This document shows, in pieces, positions 18,160-27,255 of a stretch of DNA of 64,000 bases; position 1 is the stretch's first letter; every line of letters starts with the position of its first letter. This DNA comes from JBBRHQ01 sp963781345 (lineage in GTDB: Bacteria; Actinomycetota; Thermoleophilia; Solirubrobacterales; 70-9). The position numbers were made by a program, and so were the translations under genes. The stretch is from NCBI GenBank assembly GCA_963781345.1, contig CAWAFQ010000013.1, forward strand, positions 453,151 through 517,150, read 5' to 3'. A model generated the notes under the pieces. That model was not told where the DNA came from. It worked only from the letters and a program-made list of their open reading frames with translations, and did no database searches.

Positions 18160-18214
18160 CGCTCCCTGAGTATGAAGTCGTCGCCGCTTCAGCGGGTCAC
18201 TAACCTGCGGCCCG

Positions 18215-19549
18215 ATGGCTGAGGCAACCCATGGCGGAGGCGCCGCGCTCGGCTCGAGGGCGGTCGAGCTGCTGCAAAGGCTGATCAGGTTCAACACCGT
18301 CAACCCCCCCGGCAACGAGGGCGAGGCGCAGCAATTCCTCTTCGAGACGCTCAGCAGGGCAGGCTGGGAGTGCGAGATCCTGGCCAAGCTCCCGGACCGG
18401 CCGAATCTCGTCGCCCGCCTGCGCGGGGCCGCCGATGGCCCGACGCTGGCGCTGATCTGCCACGTCGACACCGTCCCCGCCGACCCGGAGGAGTGGACCC
18501 ACGACCCCTGGGGCGGCGACCTCGTCGACGGCTTCGTCTGGGGTCGGGGCGCGCTCGACATGAAGGACCAGGTCGCCTCGGAGACCGCCGCCTGCCTCGC
18601 CCTCGCCGACGAGGGTTGGAGGCCGGCTCGCGGTGACCTGCTGCTGGTCTGCACCTCGGACGAGGAGACCGGCGCCCACAACGGCGCGATGTGGCTCTGC
18701 GAGGAGCACCCCGAGAAGGTCCGCTGCGAGATGGTGCTGAACGAGGGTGCCGGCCTCGCCGTTGACTTCGACGGCCGCCGCCTCTACACGCTCGCCGTCG
18801 GGGAGAAGGGCGTCTTCCGCTTCCGCCTTCGCACCCGCGGTGTCGCCGGCCACGCCTCGCTGCCCGGCGTCGGTGACAACGCCCTGCTGAAGCTGGCGCC
18901 GCTGCTGGAGAGCCTGCGAAACCAACCCCCGCGTGAGACGACCCCGGACACCGAGCTGTTTCTCGAGCGGCTGCTCGGCGAGGTGCCCGCCGACCTCGAC
19001 GTGGGCGTCGAGCGGATCAGGGCCGAGAACCCTCTGCTTGCGACCCTTCTCGCCGAGCCGATGCTCGGGGTGACGCTGACCCCGACGATGGCGAGCGGCT
19101 CCGGGAAGCAGAACGTAGTCCCCTCCCAGGCCGAGATCTTTGTCGATTGCCGAGTGCCTCCGGAGATGGGGGAGCACGAGGTTCGCGAGCGGATCGCCGC
19201 CGTTCTCGGCGGGGGGGACTACGAGGTCGAGTTCGTTCACACGGTCGTCGGCAACCGCTCCGACTACGCGGGCGCCCTCGCGGTGGCGGTCGAGGAGTGG
19301 GTCGCCGAGACTGAGCCCGGGGCCGAGGTCCTGCCGATCGTCATGCCCGGCTTCAGCGACAGCCACTGGTTCCGCAAGGCATTCGGCGCGACCGTCTTCG
19401 GCTTCGCCCCCCAGAACGCGATGACCCTCGCCGAGGCCGTCCCCCTCGTCCACGGCGCCGACGAGCGAGTCGCCGTCGCCGACGTCGAGCTGATGGCCGA
19501 CTGTTACTACAAGCTGCCCAAACGCCTCCTCGGAACCGCAAGTGCCTGA
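18215..19549 (+). CDS. M20-family metallopeptidase (ArgE/DapE/CPG2-like)
   Basis: 444 residues. Metal and catalytic residues of the M20 fold are visible in HVDTVPAD (first His/Asp), GRGALDMKD (bridging Asp) and the DEETG motif (catalytic Glu, metal Glu), with a later metal His in LVHGADERV. The dimerisation domain lies between. Substrate cannot be told: N-acyl amino acids, succinyl-DAP or dipeptides are all possible. It overlaps the start of the DUF1385 gene. Confidence 0.88.
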   Translation: MAEATHGGGAALGSRAVELLQRLIRFNTVNPPGNEGEAQQFLFETLSRAGWECEILAKLPDRPNLVARLRGAADGPTLALICHVDTVPADPEEWTHDPWGGDLVDGFVWGRGALDMKDQVASETAACLALADEGWRPARGDLLLVCTSDEETGAHNGAMWLCEEHPEKVRCEMVLNEGAGLAVDFDGRRLYTLAVGEKGVFRFRLRTRGVAGHASLPGVGDNALLKLAPLLESLRNQPPRETTPDTELFLERLLGEVPADLDVGVERIRAENPLLATLLAEPMLGVTLTPTMASGSGKQNVVPSQAEIFVDCRVPPEMGEHEVRERIAAVLGGGDYEVEFVHTVVGNRSDYAGALAVAVEEWVAETEPGAEVLPIVMPGFSDSHWFRKAFGATVFGFAPQNAMTLAEAVPLVHGADERVAVADVELMADCYYKLPKRLLGTASA

Positions 19550-20453
19550 CCGGCCCCCCCGAAACCGCGACACGCCCGGACGCGAAGCGGAGGACGTGTC
19601 GCGTAGTGATGCAGCCGGACGCGAAGCGGAGGACGTGTCGCGCAGCGATCCCCTGCGGCTGGGCGGCATGGCGCTTCGCAACGGCCTGCTCATCCACGGA
19701 CCGACGCACTGGGCGGCGGCGGTCCGCGGCGCCGACGGCGAGGTCATCGTCGCCTCTGAGCCAAAGCCGCGCCTCGCTCCCGACCTGGCCGCAAAGGCGC
19801 CGCTTATCCGCGGGCCGCTGAAGCTGGCCGAGGCGATGGCGGTGCTGCCACTCGTCCGCAGGCGAATGCCCGAGGTGAGGCTGCCGTTCGAGGACTGGCG
19901 TGTGATCGCAGCGATCGGGGGAACCCTCGCCGTCTCGGGGTTGATCCGCAAGCGCCGCCGGGCGAGCGCCGGGCGCGAGACGGCGCTGCAGGCGCTGGGG
20001 CTCGTCCCGGCGCTGGTCGCGCTCAGCGACCGAGACCTCGCCGCCTACCACGGTGTCGAGCACAAGGCGATTGCCGCCTACGAGCAAGGTGTCGAGGATC
20101 CGGCGACCGTCCCCAAGGAACACGACCGCTGCGGCTCCAACCTGATCGCTCCGATGATGCTGCTCTCCGCCGGCGGGACGGTGATGCTCGAGCGGCTGAT
20201 CGAGCGCCCCGGGCCGGTTGCCCGCGCCGGCGTCGGCCTCGGCGGCGCCTCGATCGCGGTCGAGATGTTTGCCTGGAGCGATCGCAACCACGACACCGCC
20301 GCGGCCCGCGCCTTTCACGCCCCCGGTCGCACGATCCAGCGACTGGTCGCGACCAAGGAGCCGACGCCGGAGCAGCTCGAGGTCGGCGTCGCGGCCCTGG
20401 CCGAGATCCTCAGGGTCGAGGCGGGGGCGAAGCAGTCGCCCGCGAGTTCGTAG
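19542..20453 (+). CDS. DUF1385 membrane protein with repeat-derived N-terminus
   Basis: 303 residues. The core from ~residue 45 (GGMALRNGLLIHGPTHW) through the conserved YHGVEHKAIAAYE and EHDRCGSN is a DUF1385 protein; these His/Glu/Cys residues suggest metal binding, but the function is unknown. Two hydrophobic stretches are present. The first ~40 residues are encoded by two copies of a 35-bp repeat (GREAEDVSRSD twice) and have no counterpart in the family. The true start might lie after the repeat. Confidence 0.82.
   Translation: MPDRPPRNRDTPGREAEDVSRSDAAGREAEDVSRSDPLRLGGMALRNGLLIHGPTHWAAAVRGADGEVIVASEPKPRLAPDLAAKAPLIRGPLKLAEAMAVLPLVRRRMPEVRLPFEDWRVIAAIGGTLAVSGLIRKRRRASAGRETALQALGLVPALVALSDRDLAAYHGVEHKAIAAYEQGVEDPATVPKEHDRCGSNLIAPMMLLSAGGTVMLERLIERPGPVARAGVGLGGASIAVEMFAWSDRNHDTAAARAFHAPGRTIQRLVATKEPTPEQLEVGVAALAEILRVEAGAKQSPASS
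19576..19649. repeat. Tandem 35-bp repeat inside the DUF1385 gene
   Basis: Copies at 19576-19610 and 19615-19649 differ at only two positions. Each contains a CGTGTCGC segment, and a complementary GCGACACG occurs just before the first copy, so a hairpin can form. Resembles a small palindromic element inserted in frame at the 5' end of a gene. Confidence 0.75.
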
Positions 20454-20463
20454 ACTGCGGCGC

Positions 20464-20874
20464 ATGTTCAGCCGCATCGACCACATAGGTGTCGCCGTCA
20501 CCGATCTCGACGGAGCCCTCGATCTCTACGGCGGGAGCTTTGAGATGGAAATGGCCCACCGCGAGACGGTCGAGTCCCAGGGCGTCGAGGCGGTCCTGCT
20601 CGATGTCGGCGACGGCCACGTCGAGCTGCTGCGGCCGCTCGGGCCGGAGACGCCCGTCGGTCGCTTCATGGAAAAGAACGGTCCCGGTCTGCACCACGTC
20701 GCCTACGCGGTGAAGGACATCGACGCCACGCTCGAGAGTGTGAGGGCGGCCGGGCTGCGGCTGATCGACTCCGAGCCGCGCGAGGGCATCCGCGGCAGCC
20801 GGGTCGCCTTCCTGCATCCGCGCTCCACCGGCGGGGTGCTGACGGAGATCGTCGAGCCGGCGGGAGCCCACTGA
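20464..20874 (+). CDS. mce: Methylmalonyl-CoA epimerase
   Basis: 136 residues, standard for the vicinal oxygen chelate-fold epimerase: RIDHIGVAV (metal His), GDGHVELL, GLHHVAYAV (metal His) and LTEIVEP (metal Glu). It interconverts the R and S forms of methylmalonyl-CoA in propionate or branched-chain catabolism. No mutase subunits are in the window. Tightly packed in a plus-strand run with the next two genes (overlaps of 1 bp). Confidence 0.9.
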   Translation: MFSRIDHIGVAVTDLDGALDLYGGSFEMEMAHRETVESQGVEAVLLDVGDGHVELLRPLGPETPVGRFMEKNGPGLHHVAYAVKDIDATLESVRAAGLRLIDSEPREGIRGSRVAFLHPRSTGGVLTEIVEPAGAH

Positions 20875-21095
20875 TGGCAGCGACGCAGAGGGTCGAGATC
20901 GGTTTCGAGGGCGGCCAGGTGGTCCCGGTCCGCCTCGACGAGAAGTCACTGAAGGCTCTTCGCAACGCGCTCGACCGGGGGGGCTGGCACGATCTCGAGA
21001 CCGAGGACGGCGAGCTCTCGGTCGATCTCGGCAAGGTCGCCTTCCTGCGCATCGACTCCGGCGAGCACCGCGTCGGCTTCGCCTCCCGCGCCTGA
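20874..21095 (+). CDS. Small conserved protein (73 aa), unknown function
   Basis: Starts on the last base of the mce stop codon and ends on the first base of the methyltransferase start, so it is part of a tightly coupled operon. It is a soluble β-rich protein (VEIGFEGGQVVPVRL then FLRID and HRVGFAS). I do not recognise the family. The coupling and regular codon use support it as a real gene. Confidence 0.65.
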   Translation: MAATQRVEIGFEGGQVVPVRLDEKSLKALRNALDRGGWHDLETEDGELSVDLGKVAFLRIDSGEHRVGFASRA

Positions 21096-21703
21096 TGGGC
21101 CTGCGAAAGCTGCTGGCCGCGGCCGGGTTGGCGATCCTGGCGGCGGCGCTTTGGTGGCGCAAGAATCCCTCGGCCTGCCCGTATGGGCAGCGCTTCTGGG
21201 TCGAGGCGCCGCACCCCGGGATCACCCGCGCCCGGCTGCGCGAGGTGCTCGAGCCCGAGCCCGGAGAACGGGTGCTCGAGATCGGGCCGGGCACCGGCTA
21301 CTACACCCTCGACCTCGCCGGGTGGGTCGGCCCGGAGGGGGCGATCGAGATCTTCGACATCCAGCAGGAGATGCTCGACCACACGATGCGCCGGGCATCC
21401 GAGAGGGGGATCGGCAACGTGATCCCGGCCCAGGGCGACGCCACCGAGCTGCCCTACTCCGACGACATCTTCGACTCCGTCGTCCTGATCACCGTGCTCG
21501 GCGAGATACCCGACCCCGACGCCGCCCTGCGCGAGATCCGGCGGGTTCTGCGCCCGGGCGGTCGGTTGGTCGTCGGCGAGCTCTTCGGCGACCCCCACTT
21601 CACCACCCACAACAGCCTCTGCGAGCGCTGCATCCGCGCCGGGTTGGCGCCGGAGGGGCACTCCGGCAACTGGTTCGCCTACTTCGCCCGCTTCGGCGCC
21701 TGA
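21095..21703 (+). CDS. Class I SAM-dependent methyltransferase with N-terminal anchor
   Basis: 202 residues. A hydrophobic N-terminus (~5-20) is followed by a UbiE/methyltransf_11-like Rossmann domain: motif I VLEIGPGTGYYTLDL, acidic loop IFDIQQEM, then GDATELPYSDDIFDSVV and the motif LREIRRVLRPGGRL. Substrate unknown. It is the last gene of the mce operon. Confidence 0.85.
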   Translation: MGLRKLLAAAGLAILAAALWWRKNPSACPYGQRFWVEAPHPGITRARLREVLEPEPGERVLEIGPGTGYYTLDLAGWVGPEGAIEIFDIQQEMLDHTMRRASERGIGNVIPAQGDATELPYSDDIFDSVVLITVLGEIPDPDAALREIRRVLRPGGRLVVGELFGDPHFTTHNSLCERCIRAGLAPEGHSGNWFAYFARFGA

Positions 21704-21721
21704 GAAGCCTCCCGCGGTCTT

Positions 21722-22093
21722 CTAAAAGGTCTTCTCCTTCGATCCGCCCCGGCAGGTCCTCTTGTGGTTGGGCACGCTGCTGAGCACCTTCGGGGAGATC
21801 CCGACGATCGCCTTCCATCCCGCCTCCGGGGCGCGATAGGAGGTCCACTCCCAGCGTCCCTTGCTGTCGGGGCGGACGAGCGCCGGCCCGTAGATACCCG
21901 CGTAGCCGACCTTCAGGGCTCGACCCTTGAGGCACGCCGCCTTCGATGACGAGAGCTGCCCACCGATGCCGTTCGGGACCTCGAAGAGGGTCGTCTTGGT
22001 CTTATAGCTCTGGTTCGCCGCCGCCGCGAATGCCGCGAGTCCGGCCAAGGCCAGACAGGTGAACAGGAGCATGAGGATGGTCAAGCGCCGCAT
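21722..22093 (-). CDS. Secreted protein of unknown function
   Basis: 123 residues from the ATG at 22093, with a Sec signal peptide (MRRLTILMLLFTCLALAG, cleavage near AFAAA). The mature protein has two Cys (in AACLKG and KRTCRGG) that may form a disulfide. Convergent with the methyltransferase gene. The 22094-22181 gap has nothing recognisable beyond its promoter region. Confidence 0.65.
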   Translation of the reverse strand: MRRLTILMLLFTCLALAGLAAFAAAANQSYKTKTTLFEVPNGIGGQLSSSKAACLKGRALKVGYAGIYGPALVRPDSKGRWEWTSYRAPEAGWKAIVGISPKVLSSVPNHKRTCRGGSKEKTF

Positions 22094-22181
22094 CTGATTC
22101 CCCCTCTGGTTGCAGGGTTTCAAAACTCTATTGCGGGTCGGTTGGTGGCCGCAACCCCAAGAATGGGTAGCGCAGCGGCAC

Positions 22182-23165
22182 TCAGACGTCTGCCAGCTCG
22201 CTCCAGAGGCGTTCCTCGGCCTCCGCGCAGGCCGCCGCCGCCCGGCCGATCTGCGACCACAGCGCCGGCTCCGGCTCCTCCGAGCCACTGGCCGCGAAGA
22301 AGCCTTCGGCGAGCGCGGTCCAGCTCTCCGCCGCCGCCCCCGCCAGCGCGGCCTGCCGGTAGCCGGCCTGCTCGAGGAAGCGCGCGTACATCAGCCTGAA
22401 GTTGCCTCCCCCGGTGCCGCGCTTCTCGATCACCTGGTAGCCGAAGCGCGCGCACCACTGCCAGTCCTCGGCCACCTCGGGCCAGTGACCGGCCTCAGCG
22501 GCGAGCCTGTTGACGGCCGGCAGCCCGGCGAACTCGCCCCATGAGGGCTCGAGCATCTCCCTCGCCGCGTGCTCGATCGCCGCCGGCACGGCCTCCAGCA
22601 GGGTCTCGCGGTCGAGGTCGCCGGCGACCGTGAACAGGTGGCCCTCGAGCGCGTAGGCGGGGTGCTCACCGTGGCGAGCCGTCGCCAGGTTCTCGAGCCC
22701 GGTTCGCTGCAGCTCCTCGAAGGCGGTGTCGGCGAGCAGCGCATCCTCGGAGTCATAGCCGGCGAGTACGACCGCGTGGCCGGGGAAACGGGCGGAGCTG
22801 CCGTAGTGGTCGAGGTGGTAGATGTCGGTCAGCAGCAGCGCCGGACGGCCACGGTCGACCTCGGCCTTCGCCGCCTCCCATGCGGCCTGCGGCTCCTCGA
22901 ATGTGCGCATCTCGAGCGCCGCGCCGGTGATCTCGCGGAAGTTCTCCTCGAGCCTGGCGACGCGGCCATTGAACCACCGGCTCGGTGAGCCGCCATCGAT
23001 CGTGAAGTAGTAGAAGCAGGCGCCGGCGCCGAGCCCGAGCGCCATCTCCTCGCTGATCTCGATCCCGTCGAATGCGAGCAGGTTGCGAAGCGCGGTCGAG
23101 CCGCAGTGGTTGCCGGGGCGGTGGCGGAAACCTGGGACCAGCGTCGGCTCGGAGAGCGAGGCCAT
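22182..23165 (-). CDS. BtrH N-terminal / DUF4872-domain protein
   Basis: 327 residues. The N-terminus RPGNHCGSTALRNLL has the Cys of the BtrH_N papain-like fold, followed by the His/Asp region RFPGHAVVLAGYDSEDALLADT, and the C-terminal half matches the DUF4872 pattern. BtrH itself transfers an acyl side chain in butirosin synthesis; the role of lone homologues such as this is not known. A peptidase-like or acyltransferase activity is inference. Confidence 0.7.
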   Translation of the reverse strand: MASLSEPTLVPGFRHRPGNHCGSTALRNLLAFDGIEISEEMALGLGAGACFYYFTIDGGSPSRWFNGRVARLEENFREITGAALEMRTFEEPQAAWEAAKAEVDRGRPALLLTDIYHLDHYGSSARFPGHAVVLAGYDSEDALLADTAFEELQRTGLENLATARHGEHPAYALEGHLFTVAGDLDRETLLEAVPAAIEHAAREMLEPSWGEFAGLPAVNRLAAEAGHWPEVAEDWQWCARFGYQVIEKRGTGGGNFRLMYARFLEQAGYRQAALAGAAAESWTALAEGFFAASGSEEPEPALWSQIGRAAAACAEAEERLWSELADV

Positions 23166-23184
23166 CGGCCCGGCATTGTGACGG

Positions 23185-24261
23185 TCAGGCGGCTGCCCGG
23201 AGCGTCAGGTACTCGGCCCGCAGGCGGAAGGTGCTCCGCATCTCCGCCGTGATCTCGTCGAGGAACTCGCGGCGGTAGACGTCGTCGGTGAGCATCGAGA
23301 TCGCGAAGTAGAGGCCGGTCACGGCGGCGATTCCGCCGGAGACCCGCAGCAGCTCCTGGGTCAGGTGAAGTGAGCTGCCGCCGATCGTGATCGTCGCCAA
23401 GTCCTGGCCGTCGCTCCCGATCCAGGATTGGAGTATCTCGGCGTTGATGGTCAACATTCCGAAGACGACGAAGAAGATCCCGATGGCGAGGCTGACCAGC
23501 ACCACCTGCAGCGCCTGGCTGACGAAGAGGACGAGGCCGACATTGACCCGTTGACGCGTGTTCAACGCGGGACCTCCCTGCACCGCGTCGTGCTCGATGC
23601 GACCGACCTCGCCAGGGAGGCGGGCGACCAGGAAGGCTGTGCCGAGGGCCAGCAGCAGCGCGACGAGGATGGCCGCGTTCAGCCCCGGGATGTCGTTAGA
23701 GATCTGCCAGACCTCGGTCGTCGGAAAGATCAGGATCGCGAACAGCAGCAGCAGCGGCACCGCCTTGCTCAGCAGCTCGAGCGAGCGGGCGATCTGGTCG
23801 AGCAGGCGGGCGGCGACCCAGCGCAGGATCGAGAGCAGTCCAAAGCCGACGACCCCGAGGATCAGCCCCAGCAGGGCCAGGTTGGCCACCGCGGTGACGA
23901 GGGCGCTTCGCCACTGGCCACCGAAGATCAGCGGCAGCAGCGCCGGCAACAGGACGAAGCCGGCCAGCTCGGCCAAGCCGACGGTGCGCGGAACCGAGCG
24001 GAAGGGGCGCCCCCGGGCACGGTTTGCGAGGCCGATCGCCGCCAGCAGGATCGCCAGGGCTGCGAGAGCCGCGCCGATGTTGGCGGCGAGCGACCACTTC
24101 AGGTCGATCGCCCCGAGCACCTCCGCGAAGAAGACGAAGCCGAGCAGCGGAACGGCGCGGTTGAAGATGTCGGTCGCCGGCGAGTAGTCCTCGATGAAGA
24201 GCGGCAGCCCGGCACGCCGGAAACGGTGCTCGTAGTCGGCCAGATCCTGCACGGGCCGCAT
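23185..24261 (-). CDS. Integral membrane protein, unknown function
   Basis: 358 residues with about six to seven hydrophobic helices and cytoplasmic N- and C-terminal segments (N-terminal YEHRFRRAGLPLFIEDYS). No catalytic motif is recognised. Divergent from the PAP2 gene with only 37 bp between start codons, so the two may share a promoter region. Confidence 0.7.
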   Translation of the reverse strand: MRPVQDLADYEHRFRRAGLPLFIEDYSPATDIFNRAVPLLGFVFFAEVLGAIDLKWSLAANIGAALAALAILLAAIGLANRARGRPFRSVPRTVGLAELAGFVLLPALLPLIFGGQWRSALVTAVANLALLGLILGVVGFGLLSILRWVAARLLDQIARSLELLSKAVPLLLLFAILIFPTTEVWQISNDIPGLNAAILVALLLALGTAFLVARLPGEVGRIEHDAVQGGPALNTRQRVNVGLVLFVSQALQVVLVSLAIGIFFVVFGMLTINAEILQSWIGSDGQDLATITIGGSSLHLTQELLRVSGGIAAVTGLYFAISMLTDDVYRREFLDEITAEMRSTFRLRAEYLTLRAAA

Positions 24262-24298
24262 TTCAAAGCGCGCGCCGGACGCCTATCCTGCCCCGCCC

Positions 24299-24817
24299 AT
24301 GGCGAACCCCGACACAGCCCTTCTGCGCTTGATGCGCACCCGCGGACACGCACCGGTGATCGAGCGCGCGGCGCAGGTGATCGCCGCCAGCGGCGAGTAC
24401 GGGGCAATCTGGGCGGCGACCGGCCTTGCCGCCGCGGCCCTCGACCGCCCCCGCCGCCGCCAGTGGCTGAGCGCCGCCGCGCTCGCCCCGGCTGCGATCG
24501 GAGTCAACTTCGCCGTCAAGCTCGCCGTCCGCCGCCGCCGCCCGACCCTCGATGGACTGCCGCCGCTCGGCGGCGCCCCCAGCTCGCTCTCCTTCCCCTC
24601 GGCTCACGCGACCGCGTCGTTCGCGGCGGCGACGGCGATGTCGCGGATCGCGCCGCGGCGACGGCGCCTCCTCTACGCCTGCGCGACGACGATGGCGCTG
24701 ACCCGTCCCTACCTCGGGATGCACTACCCCTCCGACGTGGTCGCCGGTGCCGCCCTCGGCACCGCGCTTGGCGCCTTCGCCCCTCTGCCGGAGCAAACAG
24801 AGGCCCCCGAGCGATGA
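24299..24817 (+). CDS. PAP2-family phosphatase
   Basis: 172 residues with the three PAP2 motifs: KLAVRRRRP (C1), PSAHATAS (C2, catalytic His) and RPYLGMHYPSDV (C3, catalytic His and Asp). Membrane helices flank the motifs. Likely dephosphorylates a lipid phosphate such as undecaprenyl diphosphate or phosphatidic acid. It ends 41 bp before ychF. Confidence 0.85.
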   Translation: MANPDTALLRLMRTRGHAPVIERAAQVIAASGEYGAIWAATGLAAAALDRPRRRQWLSAAALAPAAIGVNFAVKLAVRRRRPTLDGLPPLGGAPSSLSFPSAHATASFAAATAMSRIAPRRRRLLYACATTMALTRPYLGMHYPSDVVAGAALGTALGAFAPLPEQTEAPER

Positions 24818-24857
24818 CCCCGCTCTTTGCTCTCCTCTCCCTGTCCCTCTCCTCGCG

Positions 24858-25931
24858 GTGAGGATCGCCATCGTCGGCCTGCCGAACGCCGGCAAGTCGA
24901 CCCTCTTCAACGCTCTGACCAGCGGCGGCGCCCAGACCGGCGATTACCCGTTCACGACGATTGAGCCCAACGTCGCCGTGGCGGCGGTGCCCGACGAGCG
25001 CCTGGAGCGGATTGCCGAGACCGTCGGCAGCACGTCGCTGGTCCCGGCGACGATTTCCTTTTACGACATCGCCGGCCTGGTCAAGGGAGCCTCGGAGGGC
25101 GAGGGGCTCGGCAACCAGTTCCTCGCCTCGATCCGCGAGACCGACGCGATCTGCCACGTCGTCCGCTGCCACGGCCACAGCGGAGTTCCCCATCCCGATG
25201 GCAGCGTCGACCCTCTCCGCGACATCGAGACGATCGAGACCGAGCTGCTCCTCGCCGACTACGAGCAGACCGAGCGCCGGCTCGAGCGGGTGACGAAGCA
25301 GGCGCGCTCAGGGGAACCCGAGGCGATCGCGGAGCGAGACTGGCTCGAGGCGGTTCGCGACGCGCTCGCCAAGGGGCTTCCCGCGCGCTCGGTCCCGGTT
25401 CCGGAGGCCGCCCCGGAGGCCGCGAGGCGACTGCAGGCTCTGACGTCGAGGCCGATCCTCTACGTTGCCAACGTCGATGAAGGCAGCGCTGACGTGCCTG
25501 CGGTGGTCGCCTCCCACGCGGCCGAGGTTGGCGCCGGCGTGGTCGCGGTCAGCGCCAGGATCGAAGGGGAGCTCTCCGAGCTCGACCCCGCCGAGGCTGA
25601 GGAGATGCGCGACTCCTACGGGGTCGAGGGCTCGGGGCTGGAGCGCCTGGTCCGCGCCGCCTACGACCTCCTCGGCCTGATCACCTTCTTCACCGCGGGC
25701 GAGGACAACGAGGCCTGCGCCAGGCCGCTTCGCCACGGGGCCACCGCCTGGGAGGCGGCGGGCACGATCCACACCGAGATCCAGGACGCCTTCGTCAAGG
25801 CCGAGGTCGTCGGCTGGGAAGAGCTGATCGAGTGCGGCGGCTACGCCGCGGCGCGAGACCGTGGCCTGCTGCGGATCGAGGGCCGCGACTATGTCGTCGC
25901 CGACGGCGACGTGATCACGATCAAGGTCTGA
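24858..25931 (+). CDS. ychF: Ribosome-binding ATPase YchF (Obg-like)
   Basis: 357 residues from the GTG at 24858, placed directly before the P-loop GLPNAGKST. DYPFTTIEPN (switch I), DIAGLVKGAS (G3) and the C-terminal TGS domain with FFTAGEDNEACA and VAKGDVITIKV-like ending (YVVADGDVI) are canonical. The frame is open upstream through the PAP2 gene, but the conserved N-terminus fixes the start. Binds ribosomes and prefers ATP. Confidence 0.93.
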   Translation: MRIAIVGLPNAGKSTLFNALTSGGAQTGDYPFTTIEPNVAVAAVPDERLERIAETVGSTSLVPATISFYDIAGLVKGASEGEGLGNQFLASIRETDAICHVVRCHGHSGVPHPDGSVDPLRDIETIETELLLADYEQTERRLERVTKQARSGEPEAIAERDWLEAVRDALAKGLPARSVPVPEAAPEAARRLQALTSRPILYVANVDEGSADVPAVVASHAAEVGAGVVAVSARIEGELSELDPAEAEEMRDSYGVEGSGLERLVRAAYDLLGLITFFTAGEDNEACARPLRHGATAWEAAGTIHTEIQDAFVKAEVVGWEELIECGGYAAARDRGLLRIEGRDYVVADGDVITIKV

Positions 25932-25997
25932 GGGCCGCGAGATCCGCCGTATCTCGGCGCCCTCATCCTCCGACCAAAGCCCCGCCGCCCACCACCC

Positions 25998-26048
25998 CGA
26001 CGTGGGACCTTTCAACCACCATATGGACGCTTCAAAGGTCCCACGTCG
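25998..26048. terminator. Perfect 15-bp intergenic hairpin after ychF
   Basis: Arms 25998-26012 and 26034-26048 are perfectly complementary over 15 bp with a 21-nt loop. It lies 67 bp after ychF and 62 bp before the next plus-strand gene. No T-tract. Most likely a transcription terminator of the actinobacterial type; an operator for the downstream gene is possible. Confidence 0.6.
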
Positions 26049-26109
26049 ATTGGGGGGTGACGGGAGGCGCGCGAGGCGATACGACTTTGAATCGCAATAG
26101 AGTCGCGGC

Positions 26110-27138
26110 ATGGACGACGGTGCGCGCTTCCCGCGGGTTCCGGCCAAGGCCGGCCACTACGAGAGCTTCTACATCAAGGCCTGCCGGCCCGGAGGCGGGC
26201 AGGGCATCTGGATCCGCCACACCGTTCACAAGCGCCCCGGGGCGGAGCCGAATGCGTCGGTGTGGTTCGTCCTCTTCGACTCCGAGGCCGAGGGTCCCCG
26301 GGCGACCAAGGTCACGGTTCCCACCGCCGGGCTCTCGGTGCCCCCCGGATCCTGGATCCGCGTCGCCGACGCCGAGATCGGGCCCGGCTACGCCCGCGGC
26401 GACGTCTCCACCGGGGCGCTGACGGCGGTCTGGGACCTCTCCTTCTCCGGCGAGGCCGAGCCATGCCGCTATCTCCCGGCCGAGTGGCTCTACGAGGCGC
26501 CGGTACCGAGGACGAAGTTCGTCGCCCCCTATCCCGACGCCCGCTTCACGGGCGCGTTCGACGTCGACGGGACCACCATCGACCTGCTCGGGTGGCCGGG
26601 GATGATCGGCCACAACTGGGGCAGCGAGCACGCCGAGCGATGGGTCTGGCTCGAGGGGACGGGTTTCGAGGGCGAGCCGGAGACCTTCTTCGACGCCGGC
26701 GCCGCCCGGGTCGCGCTGGGCCGCTGGAACACGCGCTGGATCCCCGCCGGGATGCTCGCCGTCGATGGCGAGCGCCACCGGCTCGGGGGTCTCGACCAGA
26801 TCCGCAACTCGCGTATAAACGAGCGGCCAACCTCGTGCGACTTCAGGCTCAGCGGCCGCGACGTCGTCGTCGAGGGCCGTGTCTCGGCGCCGCAGAAGGA
26901 CTTCGTCGGCTGGATATATGCAGACCCAAAGCCGTCCCCGGACGCGGAGCCGAGCAGACGGCGCGGTGATTCCGACGAGCACAACACCGTCAACTGCTCG
27001 ATCGCCGACCTCGAGCTGACGGTCAGTCGCAAGGGGCGGCCCGAGCGCCACCTTGCCCTGTCCCGCGGCGCCGCCTACGAGTTCGGCATGCGCGAGACCG
27101 ACCACGGCATCCCGCTCCAGCCCTACCCCGACGGCTGA
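26110..27138 (+). CDS. Lipocalin-like CrtC/AttH-type protein
   Basis: 342 residues, soluble, β-rich. Segments such as GIWIRHTVH, a central WPGMIGHNWGSEHAERWVWLEG and a late GRDVVVEG resemble the hydroxyneurosporene synthase/AttH/tocopherol cyclase-like lipocalin fold. Functions in that group range from carotenoid hydration to uncharacterised roles. No terpenoid genes are nearby, so the substrate cannot be inferred. Confidence 0.55.
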   Translation: MDDGARFPRVPAKAGHYESFYIKACRPGGGQGIWIRHTVHKRPGAEPNASVWFVLFDSEAEGPRATKVTVPTAGLSVPPGSWIRVADAEIGPGYARGDVSTGALTAVWDLSFSGEAEPCRYLPAEWLYEAPVPRTKFVAPYPDARFTGAFDVDGTTIDLLGWPGMIGHNWGSEHAERWVWLEGTGFEGEPETFFDAGAARVALGRWNTRWIPAGMLAVDGERHRLGGLDQIRNSRINERPTSCDFRLSGRDVVVEGRVSAPQKDFVGWIYADPKPSPDAEPSRRRGDSDEHNTVNCSIADLELTVSRKGRPERHLALSRGAAYEFGMRETDHGIPLQPYPDG

Positions 27139-27255
27139 TGCGCCCTCGGCGAGACTTACCTTTCCTCTCATAGTCAGACGAAACGTCAGTCTCGGCAGTG
27201 GCGCTCGGCAGTTCGTCTAGGCTGGCGGCAGCCGAAAGCGAAAGGAGGACGAGGG

